Source of the DNA: Paraspadella gotoi
Taxonomy: Eukaryota > Chaetognatha
Direction of reading: 5' to 3'
DNA: 64,000 nucleotides
NCBI GenBank assembly: GCA_051294375.1
Contig: CM119263.1
Span: 15,292,532-15,356,531, forward strand
Shown here: in pieces, positions 52,740 through 64,000 of the stretch
How positions within the stretch are numbered: the first letter of the stretch is position 1
Layout of the letters: every line of letters begins with the position of its first letter
The notes under the pieces: model-generated
Seen by the model: the letters and a program-made list of their open reading frames with translations, nothing else
Database searches by the model: none
Told to the model about the DNA's origin: nothing
Translations under genes and position numbers: made by a program

Positions 52740-55700
52740 CGTTTAAACTAAAGAGGAAGTCGCTATTTATGATTAAACCATATTGCGTTTCAATCAAGAA
52801 TTCAATTTCAAGCGCCTGGTATTAAATATTGTGTTTGCGTCAATGCAGATTTTTAAAATGTAATGGTTACGAATGATAATGTCATTCCTTTTTCGTGTCA
52901 TGTAACAAAAACTTGTGAGTGAGTGAGTGGCTTGGCAAAAAAAAAAAAAGAATCTCAAAGAAAGAAGAGAAACGAGCATGTCGGTATGAATGTCCGCAGA
53001 TTTAAAAAAAATATTGGGAAATACTGAACGTCTTATAAATCTGCCTGGCCAGTGGCTCTTCAGTCTTTATCTTAATCGTTCGTCGCGCGTTCAATCCATG
53101 CATATTGGGTATCCCGGTACATACAGAATTTCTGACGGAACCGATTTAAATATATTTAAATATGTCACTTAGTTCCGCAGCCACAGGTAATCCAACAGTT
53201 GTCAGAATACTATCTTTTCCTCTTCTCTTCTTTCTTCAGTAAGCAATAAAGAACGGGTTCGTTGTTCTTAGTTCTCACCAACCTCGCTCCTGGGATATTT
53301 GTTACTAAATGTCCAATTTCCACCTTCTGCTATTAAAGATTATTCAACTTTTCATTGTTTCTAACTCACACGAGATTCAATCTCCAAAGAGAATTTTTTT
53401 CTCTCTATCCCTCTCACGCTTTCCCCCATGGTTAAAATGAGAATATCTTTTTTCTTTTCTTTTCCTCCCTCCCTCCATGAAAGGACATTCCTCTTTCTTC
53501 CTTCGAAAAAAAGACAAAAAGTTTTGAGCATAATCGTTTCTTCACAGATAAAAGGTGAACGAGACAAAGAGGCGCATGTAGCAGAGATAAGGACATAGCG
53601 AAGACAAAAGCGCGGGCCGGAGGATGTGAGATGCGGGCGGGAGATAAGGACAAGGGAAAGAGATAAAGACAGAGTCGCAGTAAAGATAAAATTACTTAAA
53701 AAGAAATAGCGATAAGTATGTACTCAAGAAGAGATTGAATATCTAAAACAGATAATCCTTTGAGGCCGAATATACTTTTAAAGTAAAAAGTAAGAAGAAG
53801 TGCAAAAGGGAAGGAGATTTAAAGAAAGACATACTGAAGAGATTAAGACAGACAAACAGCAGAGATAAAGACACACGTAGAGGAGGGGAAAGCCGGAAAA
53901 AGACGCGGCCTCATTAGCCTAACGAGGAAGGAGGCAGTCTTTGGTGGAGGATGGGACTCGGGACTGGAATGGCGCCCGAAATAGGGGGATGGAAGGGGCG
54001 TGCGAGAGTGAGGCAGGGAAGGTAAGGCGACGAGAACGAAGAGATAATGGCAGCGTGAGATGATGGGTTGCGGCAATGGATTCTGATGGCGCCGAAGGTT
54101 GTGTTTTGAGGGAGGATCGTTATTTTCATATGGAAGGCGAGAATGATAGACGGGAAGGTGGGGATGAGATGGGTATAGGTGGAGTGGGGGGCGGGGAGAC
54201 ACAAAGGTAATCGACGGAAAGGTCGGGTCCCGAACCCCGAATGTAAATACGACGGGTAGAGTCACGAACGCCGGATGTGAATAGAAAGGGTAGAGAGAAT
54301 CTCACTCTCTCTCTCTCTTTTCCTTTCTCCTTCTTCCCTTCTCTTCTCTCTCTCTCTTCGTGCTCTCTCTCTCTTTGCTCCCTAGAACCTCAGATGTGAA
54401 GGGAATTTGGAATTTCGTCGATGATGGGTCCGGACTTTTCTCGTTCCCTTTTGTTCCCAGTGAAGGGAATTACGAGGACCCGAGGATGAGACGGCCGAAG
54501 TCAAGAATGGACAAAGACAAAGAAGATGGCAATCAAAGTAGAGAAATACTAAGCAATAAGCATACTAAGTAAAGAGTCACTAAAGAATAAGACGACAGAC
54601 ACGGTGGATAAAAAAAGTATAAAAGGACTATTATTAATAGTATTATCTATATTGTTTGCAATAAAACAAAATCAATCGGATTGAACAGGCAGAAATTTAT
54701 GGAACAAAAGACCAATCATCTTACGTATTTCTTTTTAATTCTTCCCAACCGAAGACGCGACGTCCCTAGTTCGAGATGAGGATCGAAGTAGAAGACGACG
54801 ACGACGACGATGGGGACCGCGGCAGCAACAAACGACGCAAATGGCTGAAAGAGACGGCGGCCGCCAGAGAAAACGCCCAGAATATCTTTCAGACAAAAAG
54901 AGGAAAAACGAAGAGAAGACGAGAGCGGCGAAGTAGTCGTTTGAGCTCGGAAATGCACGCGTAGGGAGATGAGCGTTTCGGTGCACGGAAAGGGCTCTGC
55001 GTGCATCGAAAGTACACGTAAAGAGAAACCAGTAGCTGCCGCCAATACATGCTAAATCGCTTTCAAGCGGCATCAAACTGAATTGTTACTGCTGGGCACT
55101 ACATATTCATTTTGGCACTTTGCAAAAATTAATTTTATTAAATCCCAAAAACAATATTATTTTTGGTTTTCGATTATTTGCATATATGTGATTTAAAATG
55201 CTTTGAATCAAGACATAGAATAAGAAAAAAAAAAAATAGAAAAAGAAAAAAATACTTGCTAAAAAATATCAAAAAAGTGATTTACAACAACAAATCTTTT
55301 GAGAACGCATGAGGCACTGGCAGTATGATCATCGAGTAAAAGTAACTGGAGTCTTGTCGAAGAGAGCGATATGTTCGTGATTGTATCAAAAGTGCGCGCT
55401 GTAAGCGTGATCTAGTATTTTTAGAATTTTAAACCTAATAAGGTTATTGAGGCTGAAGAAAGTTAATAAAATTTACTTCGACTTTTCTCAGTCTTAAAGT
55501 TAATAAATAAAATATTAATTATTTCAAGGGATGCTAAAAACCTTTTTAAAAATGCTTCGCATCATAAACGCGAAGGTCATAAATTAAACATCAGTGACTT
55601 TTTGTACAATTTTCGTTCACGTCCCGATGAAAAAAAAGTAGAGATTAAGAAAAGAAAACGTCTTCCTTTAGAATCTTAGGGGTTAACTGCTTTCGCCACA

Positions 55701-55830
55701 TTTTCATTCTCAAACCGGTCGACGCTTTTTTTGACGAGTAGGGGCTGCTTTTGAAGTCTCTCCCCTTAACTCAAAAATTATGCGTGGATCAAAAAAATTC
55801 CGTCTCTGAGGCGCCGAAGGTCGGGAAGAA
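52740..55830. other. No gene recognised
   Basis: Probably further ARHGAP39 intron. Frames such as 53843-54265 (minus) and 54735-55076 (minus) show no WW, MyTH4 or other motif. A plus-strand 62-codon frame at 54776 starts MRIEVEDDDDDDGD and turns basic; it lacks splice or homology support. Confidence 0.35.
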
Positions 55831-55839
55831 AAAATTGAG

Positions 55840-58490
55840 AGGAAACGAAAAAAAGGGGGAAATAAAAACGGAAAAGATAAAAAAAGAGAGTCGGTAAAAG
55901 GAAAAGAAGAAAAAAAAATGGCGAGATAAAAATGAAAGGAGTCCAAATAGAAAAATGGAAAAAGAAGAGTCGGTGAGAAAAAGGGGGAAATAAAAAACGG
56001 GAAAATAAAAGAGAGGGTCGGAAAGGAAAAAGAAGAAAAAAATGGCGAGATAAAAATGAAAGGAGTCCAAATAGAAAAATTTTTGAAAGAAGAGTCGGTA
56101 GAAAAAAGGGGAAATAAACGGATAAATAAAAAAAGAGAGGGTCGGAAAGAGAAAAGAAGAAAAAAATGCGAGATAAGAAGTGAAAGGAGTCCAAAAATAG
56201 AAAAAAAAAGAAAAAAAAAAGTGAAAAATGGAAAAAAGAGTCGGTGAGGAAAAAGGGGCGAAATAAAAACGAAATAAAAAATAGAGAGGTCGGGGAAAAG
56301 AAGAAAAAAGATGGCGAGATAAAAAATGAAAGGAGTCCAAATAGAAAAATGGAAAAAGAGTCGGTGAGAAAAAGGGGAAATAAAAACCTGGAAAATAAAA
56401 AAAAGGGTCGGAAAGGAAAGAAAGGAAAAATGGGGAGAGATAAAAATGAAATGGGGTCCAAATAGAAAAAATGGAAAAAGAGGTCCGGTGAGAAAAAAGG
56501 GGAAATAAACGTGAAAATAAAAAAGAGAGGTGGTCGGAAGGAAAAAGAAAATGGCGAGATAAAATGAAAGGAGTCCAAATAGAAAAAATGGAAAAGAGTC
56601 GGTGAGAAAAAGGGGAAATAAAAAGGAAAAATAAAAAAAGAGAGGGTCGGAAAGGAAAAGAAGAAAAAAATGGCGGATAAATGAAAGGAGTCCAATAGAA
56701 ATGGAAAAAAGATGTCGGTGAGAAAAAAGGGGGAAATAAAACGGAAATAAAAAAAAGAGAGGTCGGAAAGGAAAAGAAGAAAAAAAATGGCGAGATAAAA
56801 ATGCAAGGAGTCCAAATAGAAAAATGGAAAAAAAGAGTCGTGAGAAAAGGGGAAATAAAAACGGAAAATAAAAATAGAGGGGTCGGAAAGGAAAAGAAGA
56901 AAAAAGCGAGATAAAAATGAAAGGAGTCCAAATAGAAAAATGGAAAAAAAGAGTCGGTGAGAAAAGGGGAAATAAAACGGAAATAAAAAAGAGAGGGTCG
57001 GAGGAAGAAGAAAAATGGCGAGATAAAAATGAAAAGGAGTGCATAGAAAATGGAAAAAGAGTTCGGTGAGAAAAAAGGGGGAAATAAAAACGAAAATAAA
57101 AAAAGAAGGGTCGCGAAAGGAAAAGAAGAAAAAAATGGCGAGATTAAAATGAAAGGAAGTCCAAATAGAAAAAATGAGAGAAAAAAAAAGCTAAAAAAGG
57201 GGGAAATAAAAACGGAAAATAAAAAGAGGAGGTGTCGAAAGGAAAAGAAGAAAAAATGCGAGTAAAATTGAAAGGAGTTCAAATAGAAAAAGGAAATTAG
57301 AGAGGTGAGAAAAAAAGGGGGAAAAAAAACGGAAAATAAAAAAGAGAGGGGTCTGGAAGGAAAAAGAAGAAAAAAAAAATGCGATGATAAAAATGAAAGA
57401 GTCCAATAAGAAAAAATGGAAAGAAGAGTCGGTGAAAAAAAAGGGAAATAAAAACGGAAAATAAAAAAAAGAGTGGTCGGAGGAAAGAAGAAAATAAAAA
57501 TGGCGAGATAAAAATGAAAGGAGTCCAAATAGAAAATGAAAAAAGAGGAACGTGAAAAAAAGGGAAATAAAACGGAAAATTAAAAAAAGAGAGTGGTCGG
57601 AAAGTGAAAGAAGAATAAAAAAATGGCGAGATAAAAAATGAAAGGATCCAAATAGAAACAATTGAGAGAAAGTCGTAGAAAAAGGGGGAAATAAAAACGG
57701 AAAATAAAAAAAGAGAGGGTCGGAAAGGAAAAGAAGAAAAAAAAAGTGGCGAGATAAAAATGAAAGGAGTCCAAATAGAAAAATGGATAAAAAGAGTCGT
57801 GAGAAAAAATGGGGGAAATAAAAACGGAAAATAAAAAAAGAGAGGGTCGGAAAGGAAAAGAAGAAAAAAAAATGGCGAGATAAAATGAAAGGAGTCCAAA
57901 TGAAAAATGGAAAAAAAGAAGTCGGTGAGAAAGAGGGGGAAATAAAAAAAACGGAAAATAAAAAAGAGAGGGTCGGAAAGGAAAAGAAGAAAAAAAATGG
58001 CGAGATAAAATGAAAGGAGTCCAATAGAAAAAATGGGAAAAAAAGAGTCGGTGAGAAAAAGGGGGAATAAAAACGGAAAATAAAAAAAGAGAGGGTCGGA
58101 AAGGAAAAGAAGAAAAAAAATGGCGAGATAAAAATGAAAGGAGTCCAAATAGAAAAATGGAAAAAGAGTCGGTGAAGAAAAAAGGGGGAAATAAAAAACG
58201 GAAAATAAAAAAAGAGAGGGTCGGAAAGGAAAAGAAGAAAAAAAAATGGGCGAGATAAAATGAAAGGAGTCCAAATAGAAAAATGGAAAAAAGAGTCGGT
58301 GAGAAAAAAGGGGGTAAATAAAACGGAAAATAAAAAGAGAGGGTCGGAAAGGAAAAAGAAGAAAAAAAATGGCGAGATAAAAATGAAAGGAGTCCAAATA
58401 GAAAAAATGGATGAAAAAGAGTCCGGTGAAAAAAAAGGGGGGATAAAAAAAAAACGGAAGCAGAAAAAAAAAGGGGAAAAAAATTTGGAA
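55840..58490 (+). repeat. Purine-rich minisatellite, about 21 units of ~122 bp
   Basis: The landmark AAGGAGTCCAAATAG recurs about every 122 bp from 55933 to 58390 (21 occurrences). Each unit also contains GTCGGTGAGAAAAAGGGG, AATAAAAACGGAAAATAAA, GAGAGGGTCGGAAAGGAAAA and AAATGGCGAGATAAAAATG. The plus strand is over 85% purine. Units differ mainly in A-run length. Because the complementary strand has few stops in any frame, frames up to 579 codons (Phe/Leu/Ser-rich) arise on the minus strand; they are not genes. Confidence 0.92.
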
Positions 58491-58499
58491 GAAAAACAA

Positions 58500-58983
58500 C
58501 GAAATCAGAAAAAAAAATGTGGCAAAATTAAAACGAGAAGAAATCCGAGGGGGAAAAAAAGTGGGAAAAATTAGGCGAAAAAAAAAATAATGAAAAGAGA
58601 AAAAGAAGGAAAATTAGAAGGGGAATCCAAATCTAAAATCTCCATGAGAATCGCGCCAGAGAAAGAGCGCGAGGGAGACAGAGTGGGGAGGAAAACCGTG
58701 GTGAATCGGGGGAGAAGAGAAAATGGAGAGAACGGAGACAAAGACAGAGGGAGAATTGTAAAAAGAAGAAGGCTGCTGTTTTTCTTCCTCCTAGTCCCTT
58801 TCCTCTTCCTCTCCCTCAGACGAAAAGAAAAAAAAAAAGGAAAAAAGAAAAAAAAGAAAAGGGAAATGCTGGAAGGATTGAATTCTTAGTCGCCGGACTC
58901 ATGATTGATGGAGAGAACACGTCTCCGGATGGAATTCAATTTGAACCGGGGGATAAGAAAATACCTCCGAAGGACGGAGGGGA
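58500..58983 (+). other. Purine-rich flank of the minisatellite
   Basis: A/G-rich sequence with no unit periodicity and no gene. Confidence 0.5.
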
Positions 58984-59214
58984 NNNNNNNNNNNNNNNNN
59001 NNNNNNNNNNNNNNNNNNNNNNNNNNNNNNNNNNNNNNNNNNNNNNNNNNNNNNNNNNNNNNNNNNNNNNNNNNNNNNNNNNNNNNNNNNNNNNNNNNNN
59101 NNNNNNNNNNNNNNNNNNNNNNNNNNNNNNNNNNNNNNNNNNNNNNNNNNNNNNNNNNNNNNNNNNNNNNNNNNNNNNNNNNNNNNNNNNNNNNNNNNNN
59201 NNNNNNNNNNNNNN
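58984..59214. other. Assembly gap
   Basis: 231 N. Confidence 0.99.
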
Positions 59215-60215
59215 AAGAGATTTCCCGTCTCCCATCATTATCCTCCTTCCGTCCCCTTAAGAAAGAACGGACGAAAGGGAGGGGACTGGGGATGGAGGGA
59301 AGAAGGAAGGGAAGAGAATGCGATATTGACTAAAATCGTATCAATTGAAAGAATCAAAGATGTAAGGATTCTGGAAGGGAAACGAAATGATAGATATATT
59401 CCCAAAAGAGGGGATCTCGGTTACACGGAAGAGTCAGACAAGAAAAAAAATACCGTCGGACATGATGAGCTCGTAGCACGGACAGTCGGACGCCGCCGTA
59501 CGCAATGGAAGCGGAAGTTACAGCTCGCGCGATCGACATCCGGTCTGCTCTCGGAGCGGAACGAAAACGCGCCGTGGCTTTTAAATTCGCTCCCCAATTC
59601 TGAAGAGAGAGGAACGAGTAGAGAGAGAGCAGAGGAGCAGAGATGAGCGGCAGAGGAGAGAAGAGAGAGAGAGAGAGAAGAGCGTGAAAGAATAGGATCG
59701 TTTCAAAAACGACTTTAATGGAATTGTTTTCCCCTCGAATTTTCGGGTAAAAACGTCATTCCCGATTTAATGTGGGGTCCATTTCCCCCCTAAGGGAATT
59801 TAAAGGGAGGCGGGAGAGGGAGGGGGGAGGGGCCGTTCAATTCACCCCCCACTTTTTACCTTCTTTAGAAAAGGCGGCTCTCATTTAATTGAAAAAAAAA
59901 CTGTTTTGGATAAAGTCATTTATAGATGGGGCCTAATTAAAAGGGTAGAGAAGTAATGGCATCGGCCGAGGAAGACTGGAAGAGAATAACGCTGGGAAGG
60001 AATGCGAGTAGTTTGAATTTATTACCAATATAATAATATTGAGAGAAATAGGAACTGACACAGCAATTAAGAAAACATATAATTTCATATAATTTCAAAT
60101 TGAGAATTTTCCGAACAGACTGTGTATGTATTTCCATAGCGCCACGTTCCGCATTTATACGTTTCACTATTTCTTTTTTAAGTTTTAGTTCCTCTTATCA
60201 TTTCTTTCAACTCTT
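59215..60215. other. No gene recognised
   Basis: Mixed sequence with a more balanced block at 59440-59600. The 106-codon frame at 59326-59646 is basic and low in complexity toward its end. Nothing supported. Confidence 0.35.
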
Positions 60216-60216
60216 T

Positions 60217-60279
60217 TTCTCATCTGACCTTACCTTCCATAACTGTATCTTCACATCAATCTTCGAAGTTGTTGGCGTG

Positions 60280-60322
<43 letters not shown>

Positions 60323-60690
60323 CTCTTCTTTTACATAAATTTACCTGAGTACGCTTCTGTATACAATACTGTTTTTTGCATTAATTTTGTTAACTGTCCA
60401 CATTTTTTGAGCATTACAAATCCAATCAAAATCAATGTTTTCTCATCTGACCTTACCTTCCATAACTGTATCTTCACATCAAATCTTCGAAGTTGTGGCG
60501 TGAGCGTCTCTCTCTCCTCTCTCTCTCTCTCTCGTCCCTCTCTCTCTTCTCCTCTCTCTCTCCTCTCTTTCTCTCTCTGTGTTTTTACATAAATTTATGT
60601 ACCGCTCTGAAAAATATTTTTTGTTAATTGTTAACTGTCACATTTTTTTTAGCATTACAATCAAATCAAAATCAAATCTCATCTCTCTCA
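60217..60690 (+). repeat. About 220-bp tandem duplication
   Basis: TCTCATCTGACCTTACCTTC at 60217 and 60438 starts two units. Both continue with CATAACTGTATCTTCACATC, CTTCGAAGTTG, a TC tract, TTACATAAATTTA, GTTAACTGTC and AGCATTACAA. The TC tracts differ in length and interruption. Confidence 0.85.
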
Positions 60691-61669
60691 CTCTCTCTCC
60701 TATCCCTCTTACTCGATGTAATCATCTCTCAGTCTCCTCTCTCTCTCCGCCCACCCTATTTCTTCTTCGAGCCCATTTCTCTCCTTCTTCCGAATCTGTC
60801 CAAATATTTTTCTTTCCTTTCTTGAGTTGTAACTTCAAGGCCGAGAAGGGCGAGCAAAACAAACTCTTTGAAAGCGAAAAAAAAAGTAACGAATATTTCA
60901 AAAAGATAAAAAAATGAAAAGAAAATCGAAAACTGTCAGTCGTTGTCACTCTGCGTAATATATCCGCCAAGATGACCGCGCGAAAGGGAGACGAAAAAAA
61001 AAAAAAAATTCTCTCGCACGAGGGAAATCATCGCTGCATCCAAAGTTTTCTTTCGTTCCATCAAAAAAAAAAAAAAAAAATTCATTCATTCTTTCTCCCA
61101 CTTTTTTTTTTATCTTCTTCTCTCCCTAACGTTTTTCCGTTGGCTGAAAAATGAAGTATGGAAGAGACAAAGGGAAGTCTGCGGGGCCGAAGAGCTGGGG
61201 AGAATCAAGAAAAATGGGGCGAAGAAGAGACTAAGACGTCTAATGAATTGAGATGAGACGGGGAAGCCAAATGAATCCATCACTTGCGAGGGGGCGTCTT
61301 ATTCCGTTAACCTTCGTTGCGACGTCGATCTTCCCACTTTTCGTTTTTAACTCATTGAACCGAAGAGTTTACATAACGAGCCATGCGCAATGAATTTCGA
61401 TATTTAAGTATTGATAATCCGTGATTAAGTTGACCTTTTTTACCAAGATTTTCCCAACAGTCAACCTTGCCTTCTTGCAGTCTTTTTTGGTCAACATTCC
61501 CAGTAATGTTCGTTTGTCTTAGGCAAATTGTTGATTATTTTATGTAAGATAATTTTATTTTATATTCACTCGAGAAAATGGGTAATTCCTCATGCGGCTT
61601 ATTCCATTAACAGTGGCGGCAACGTAATTTAGATCAATCATTTTCTAAAATTATCAAGTTTTTTTTTGC

Positions 61670-61860
61670 AGAATTCGCCTGAATGATGCCATTGATGCAT
61701 GAACATGCCAAATTTGCACGATGCGCTCCAAAACTGATTTCACAGCAGCGACAAAGGCCGCGTTGGAGTCTATAACTTCCAGATGCGCTCCCCCTTTCAA
61801 TACCAATTCTCACTGTTTCCTCGGGGCGCGTATGCTACAAACGGTTTTGAGGGCTATAAA
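61670..61860 (-). pseudogene. Coding-like fragment with stop codons, unrecognised
   Basis: The minus strand reads FIALKTVCSIRAPRKQ, stop, then ELVLKGGAHLEVIDSNAAFV and AVKSVLERIVQIWHVHA to about 61675. The plus strand in the same place reads SKTDFTAATKAALESITSRC in a frame that also has a stop. Amino-acid texture is protein-like on both strands, so the true strand is uncertain. Probably a fragment of a repeated or processed sequence. Confidence 0.25.
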
Positions 61861-62683
61861 TGGTTGAGACCGGATTTTTACGGCCTTCGCGATATGGAAG
61901 AGGATATCGACTGCTCTTCTTTTCTTTTTTTTTTTATTCCGTCGCTTTGTTCTTTGCGCGGGGCTTCAAAGCAGATCGGAAAGAATGGTAAACATGGAAG
62001 AAAAAAGGGGAATAAATCCAACTAAAAAAAAAAACGAATAAAAACTAAAAACGCGGAGATAAAGAGCAAAGAAAGTAAAGAAACAACAGAGGGGAAAACA
62101 ACCGAGACAAATAGGGAGAAAACGGAGGAACGACTGAGAAATTTCGAAATGCGCGCGCGACCTCGGCATGTGCGCGTGGGGTCGTATGCGTGTAAGCTTT
62201 CGGTCCTCTGAGTGCGAAACTCCATTAGAGTTTACTTGCGGGATGCGGAGAATACTTTTGCCTTCTTGTGTGTGTGTGTGTGTGTTTTTTTTTTGTTGAA
62301 AATAAAAATAAGGAAGTAAAATATCCGTAAATTCACTCAATTGTGAAAACAATATTGTTTAAATTCAACTAAAAAATTATCCCTCAAAATCTCATTCCTT
62401 TACGCTGCTCACAAGAAGTGAAATTCTCATACACATAGTATCATCTTCACAACAAATAGTTGAAATTGGCGAAATTCAGTTTTTTGTTTCGAGTACACTG
62501 GTTTTTTATGCTTAAGGAGGTCCGGTTTGTTTTTAACTTTCTGCCAATCAACATTCAGCAAATCCGGTCTCTTTCATATCGCGTGTCAACAACTCCTTTC
62601 CTACTTTTATTAACACCAAAACTCGAATCCTATCTCTCGCCTCATCCTAGGTAAACTTCTGTTCTCCAGGTAAGTTTTACTTA

Positions 62684-63035
62684 CCGAAACCTGTTAAACT
62701 CCGCCTCGTTAAGAAATTCAAAGTAACGATGCCACATACTGATTCAGTTACTTTTTTCAACCCTGTAAAGTTGTCCTTGTCATCGACGATATCTGGCGGG
62801 AGAAAAGTTTTTTTTCGCAGAAAGGTTATCGTTGTTGTCATACCGTTGCACTTTTTAGCGAAACAGCGCTTTTCGTGGAATTCTAACTTTGGATGGAAAC
62901 TAAATAAAAAGACATCAACATCAATGTCGAAACTAGCTCGGCCCGGCCCGGTTCTTAATGCAATCGAACCTGGAATCTCTCTGCGACGGCACAATTCCCG
63001 AGCTGTTAGAGCCACGTCGGCTCCGGAGGTTTAGT
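62684..63035 (-). mobile_element. tRNA-derived SINE-like element
   Basis: On the minus strand a tRNA-like head starts near 63023 with GGAGCCGACG. It has a pol III A-box-like TGGCTCTAACAGC (63014-63002) and a B-box GGTTCGATTGC (62970-62960) at normal tRNA spacing. The acceptor ends do not pair, so it is not a functional tRNA. A non-tRNA body continues to about 62684, where GGTAAG-TTTTA-CTTACC forms a small palindrome. A 112-codon frame over it is incidental. Confidence 0.5.
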
Positions 63036-63955
63036 TACGGCCGCGGCAGCGACGGCGGCGGCTGCGGCGTGTTAGGCAGAAGCAGAGTTCAGAACCGGGT
63101 GAAATGTTGAGCGAGTTTTTGAATAATTGTGTCGCTCTCTCTTTCTCGACTTTTATTATCGCTTTAATTTTTATCAACGGTTGACGTTTAGAAATTTTTT
63201 CAGGTGACCTGTTACGAATGAACTCAGCGCTTATTTTCTGTCGTCAACTTTCGAAAAATCTCATCGGAAACTCCCTAACGCAAACTTTCAAATTTTCAAC
63301 GAAAAAGTTGGATGAATTTTTGGGTTTTTGCGCAAAGAGAAAAATTCGGTCGACAAGTTGAATGTTGACGAAATAAACATTAGAGTTGAAAAAAATGGAT
63401 GGACTTTGAACAACCGTGGGAAACTTTTTTTATTCCTATTGGTTGACTCAGCGGAGTTCATCCTGAGGGTAAAGGCGTTGATGCACCGTGGAAAAGAGTT
63501 GGTCGCAAATCGAGTTGCTTCAAGTTGCAGTCCAATGGCCAGACAGAGAAGTTTAAAAGTTTATAATTTTGCACTAAGTTCTAATCTCACTCGAAAAATC
63601 TTTGGCATCCTTTTACTGTAGCTCACTTCTATTCATGATGCGTGCAAAATTCCTTTTATTACATTCCTATAATATTGGAAAGACGGAGGCCAACGAGCAA
63701 GAATGACTGAAGGGATCTGCTTCTCGCCAGAGTAAAAAGAACAATAGACCGGAAGAGGGCAGAAAAAATATTGTAAAAAAAAACAAAAAAACAAAAAGAA
63801 CAACCAACCGAAAAAATAGTGGGAAAAAATAGCGACGCTTTGCCAAACGTCGGAGCAAACAGCGCTTGGATCAGAAAGGAGAAAAAAAAGGAAACAGCCG
63901 AAAGAAGACGGCAGACAAAAGAAAAATAGGCGGATAAAGAAAAGAGGATGGGGTG
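63036..63955. other. No gene recognised
   Basis: GC-rich GGCGGC block at about 63040-63080, then A/T-richer sequence. A 97-codon frame at 63328-63621 has no motif. Confidence 0.35.
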
Positions 63956-63956
63956 C

Positions 63957-63957
<1 letters not shown>

Positions 63958-64000
<43 letters not shown>
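63958..64000 (+). repeat. (GA)n microsatellite running off the window
   Basis: Pure GA run to the last base. Confidence 0.95.

Noticed and set aside
55710-58499. Minus-strand open frames up to 579 codons
   Set aside because: They lie entirely in the ~122-bp purine-rich array, are open in several frames at once, are Phe/Leu/Ser-rich with unit periodicity, and the unit length is not a multiple of three in most copies.

Overview
This is eukaryotic, almost certainly invertebrate animal DNA. The recognisable genes are metazoan orthologues split by GT-AG introns, with short introns (about 70-550 bp) in the left-hand cluster. CpG is not depleted, long (TC)n/(GA)n tracts are very frequent, and transposon debris is common. 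The phylum is not resolved. Four runs of N and several near-identical or frame-broken stretches suggest a draft, partly long-read assembly, so small indels are treated with caution throughout.

Layout. (1) 1-6.8 kb is a compact plus-strand cluster: the 3' part of TRIP4/ASC-1 (ASCH domain), an intact theta-class glutathione S-transferase, a second frame-disrupted theta GST, and a CAMLG (GET2-like) gene. Intergenic distances are 144, 254 and 555 bp. A strong splice-acceptor-like site sits 27-65 bp before the ATG of each of the last three genes, the arrangement expected of a spliced-leader trans-spliced, operon-like unit. (2) 7.8-52.7 kb on the minus strand is one gene, an ARHGAP39/Vilse-type RhoGAP. 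Its last three exons are at 7.8-9.7 kb and four more at 48.3-52.7 kb. Phases match at every junction, so a single intron of about 38.5 kb spans 9,728-48,271 and splits the codon of the catalytic arginine finger. (3) That intron holds most of the window's repeats: gap-flanking duplications, a CCCTAA-like tract, a 7-kb tandem duplication (14.9-22.0 and 22.0-29.6 kb) whose second copy carries a foreign-looking 0.5-kb insert, a 743-bp TRIM-like element with hairpin-rich 254-bp terminal repeats and a GTGG target duplication, a decayed multi-exon transposon gene, a 2.5-kb segment bounded by LTR-like repeats, an AT-rich dispersed repeat family, and many TC/GA microsatellites. (4) 52.7-64 kb has no recognised gene. 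It holds a 2.6-kb purine-rich array of about 21 units of ~122 bp, a gap, a small tandem duplication, a coding-like fragment and a tRNA-derived SINE-like sequence.

The identified genes do housekeeping or signalling work and are not an obvious pathway: transcription coactivation/ribosome quality control (TRIP4), glutathione conjugation (GSTs), tail-anchored protein insertion at the ER (CAMLG) and Rho-GTPase inactivation (ARHGAP39). The most distinctive items are the giant intron through the arginine-finger codon, the operon-like cluster, the hairpin-built terminal-repeat element, the 32-bp perfect inverted repeat at 48.0 kb, and the oddly polarised insert in the second 7-kb copy.
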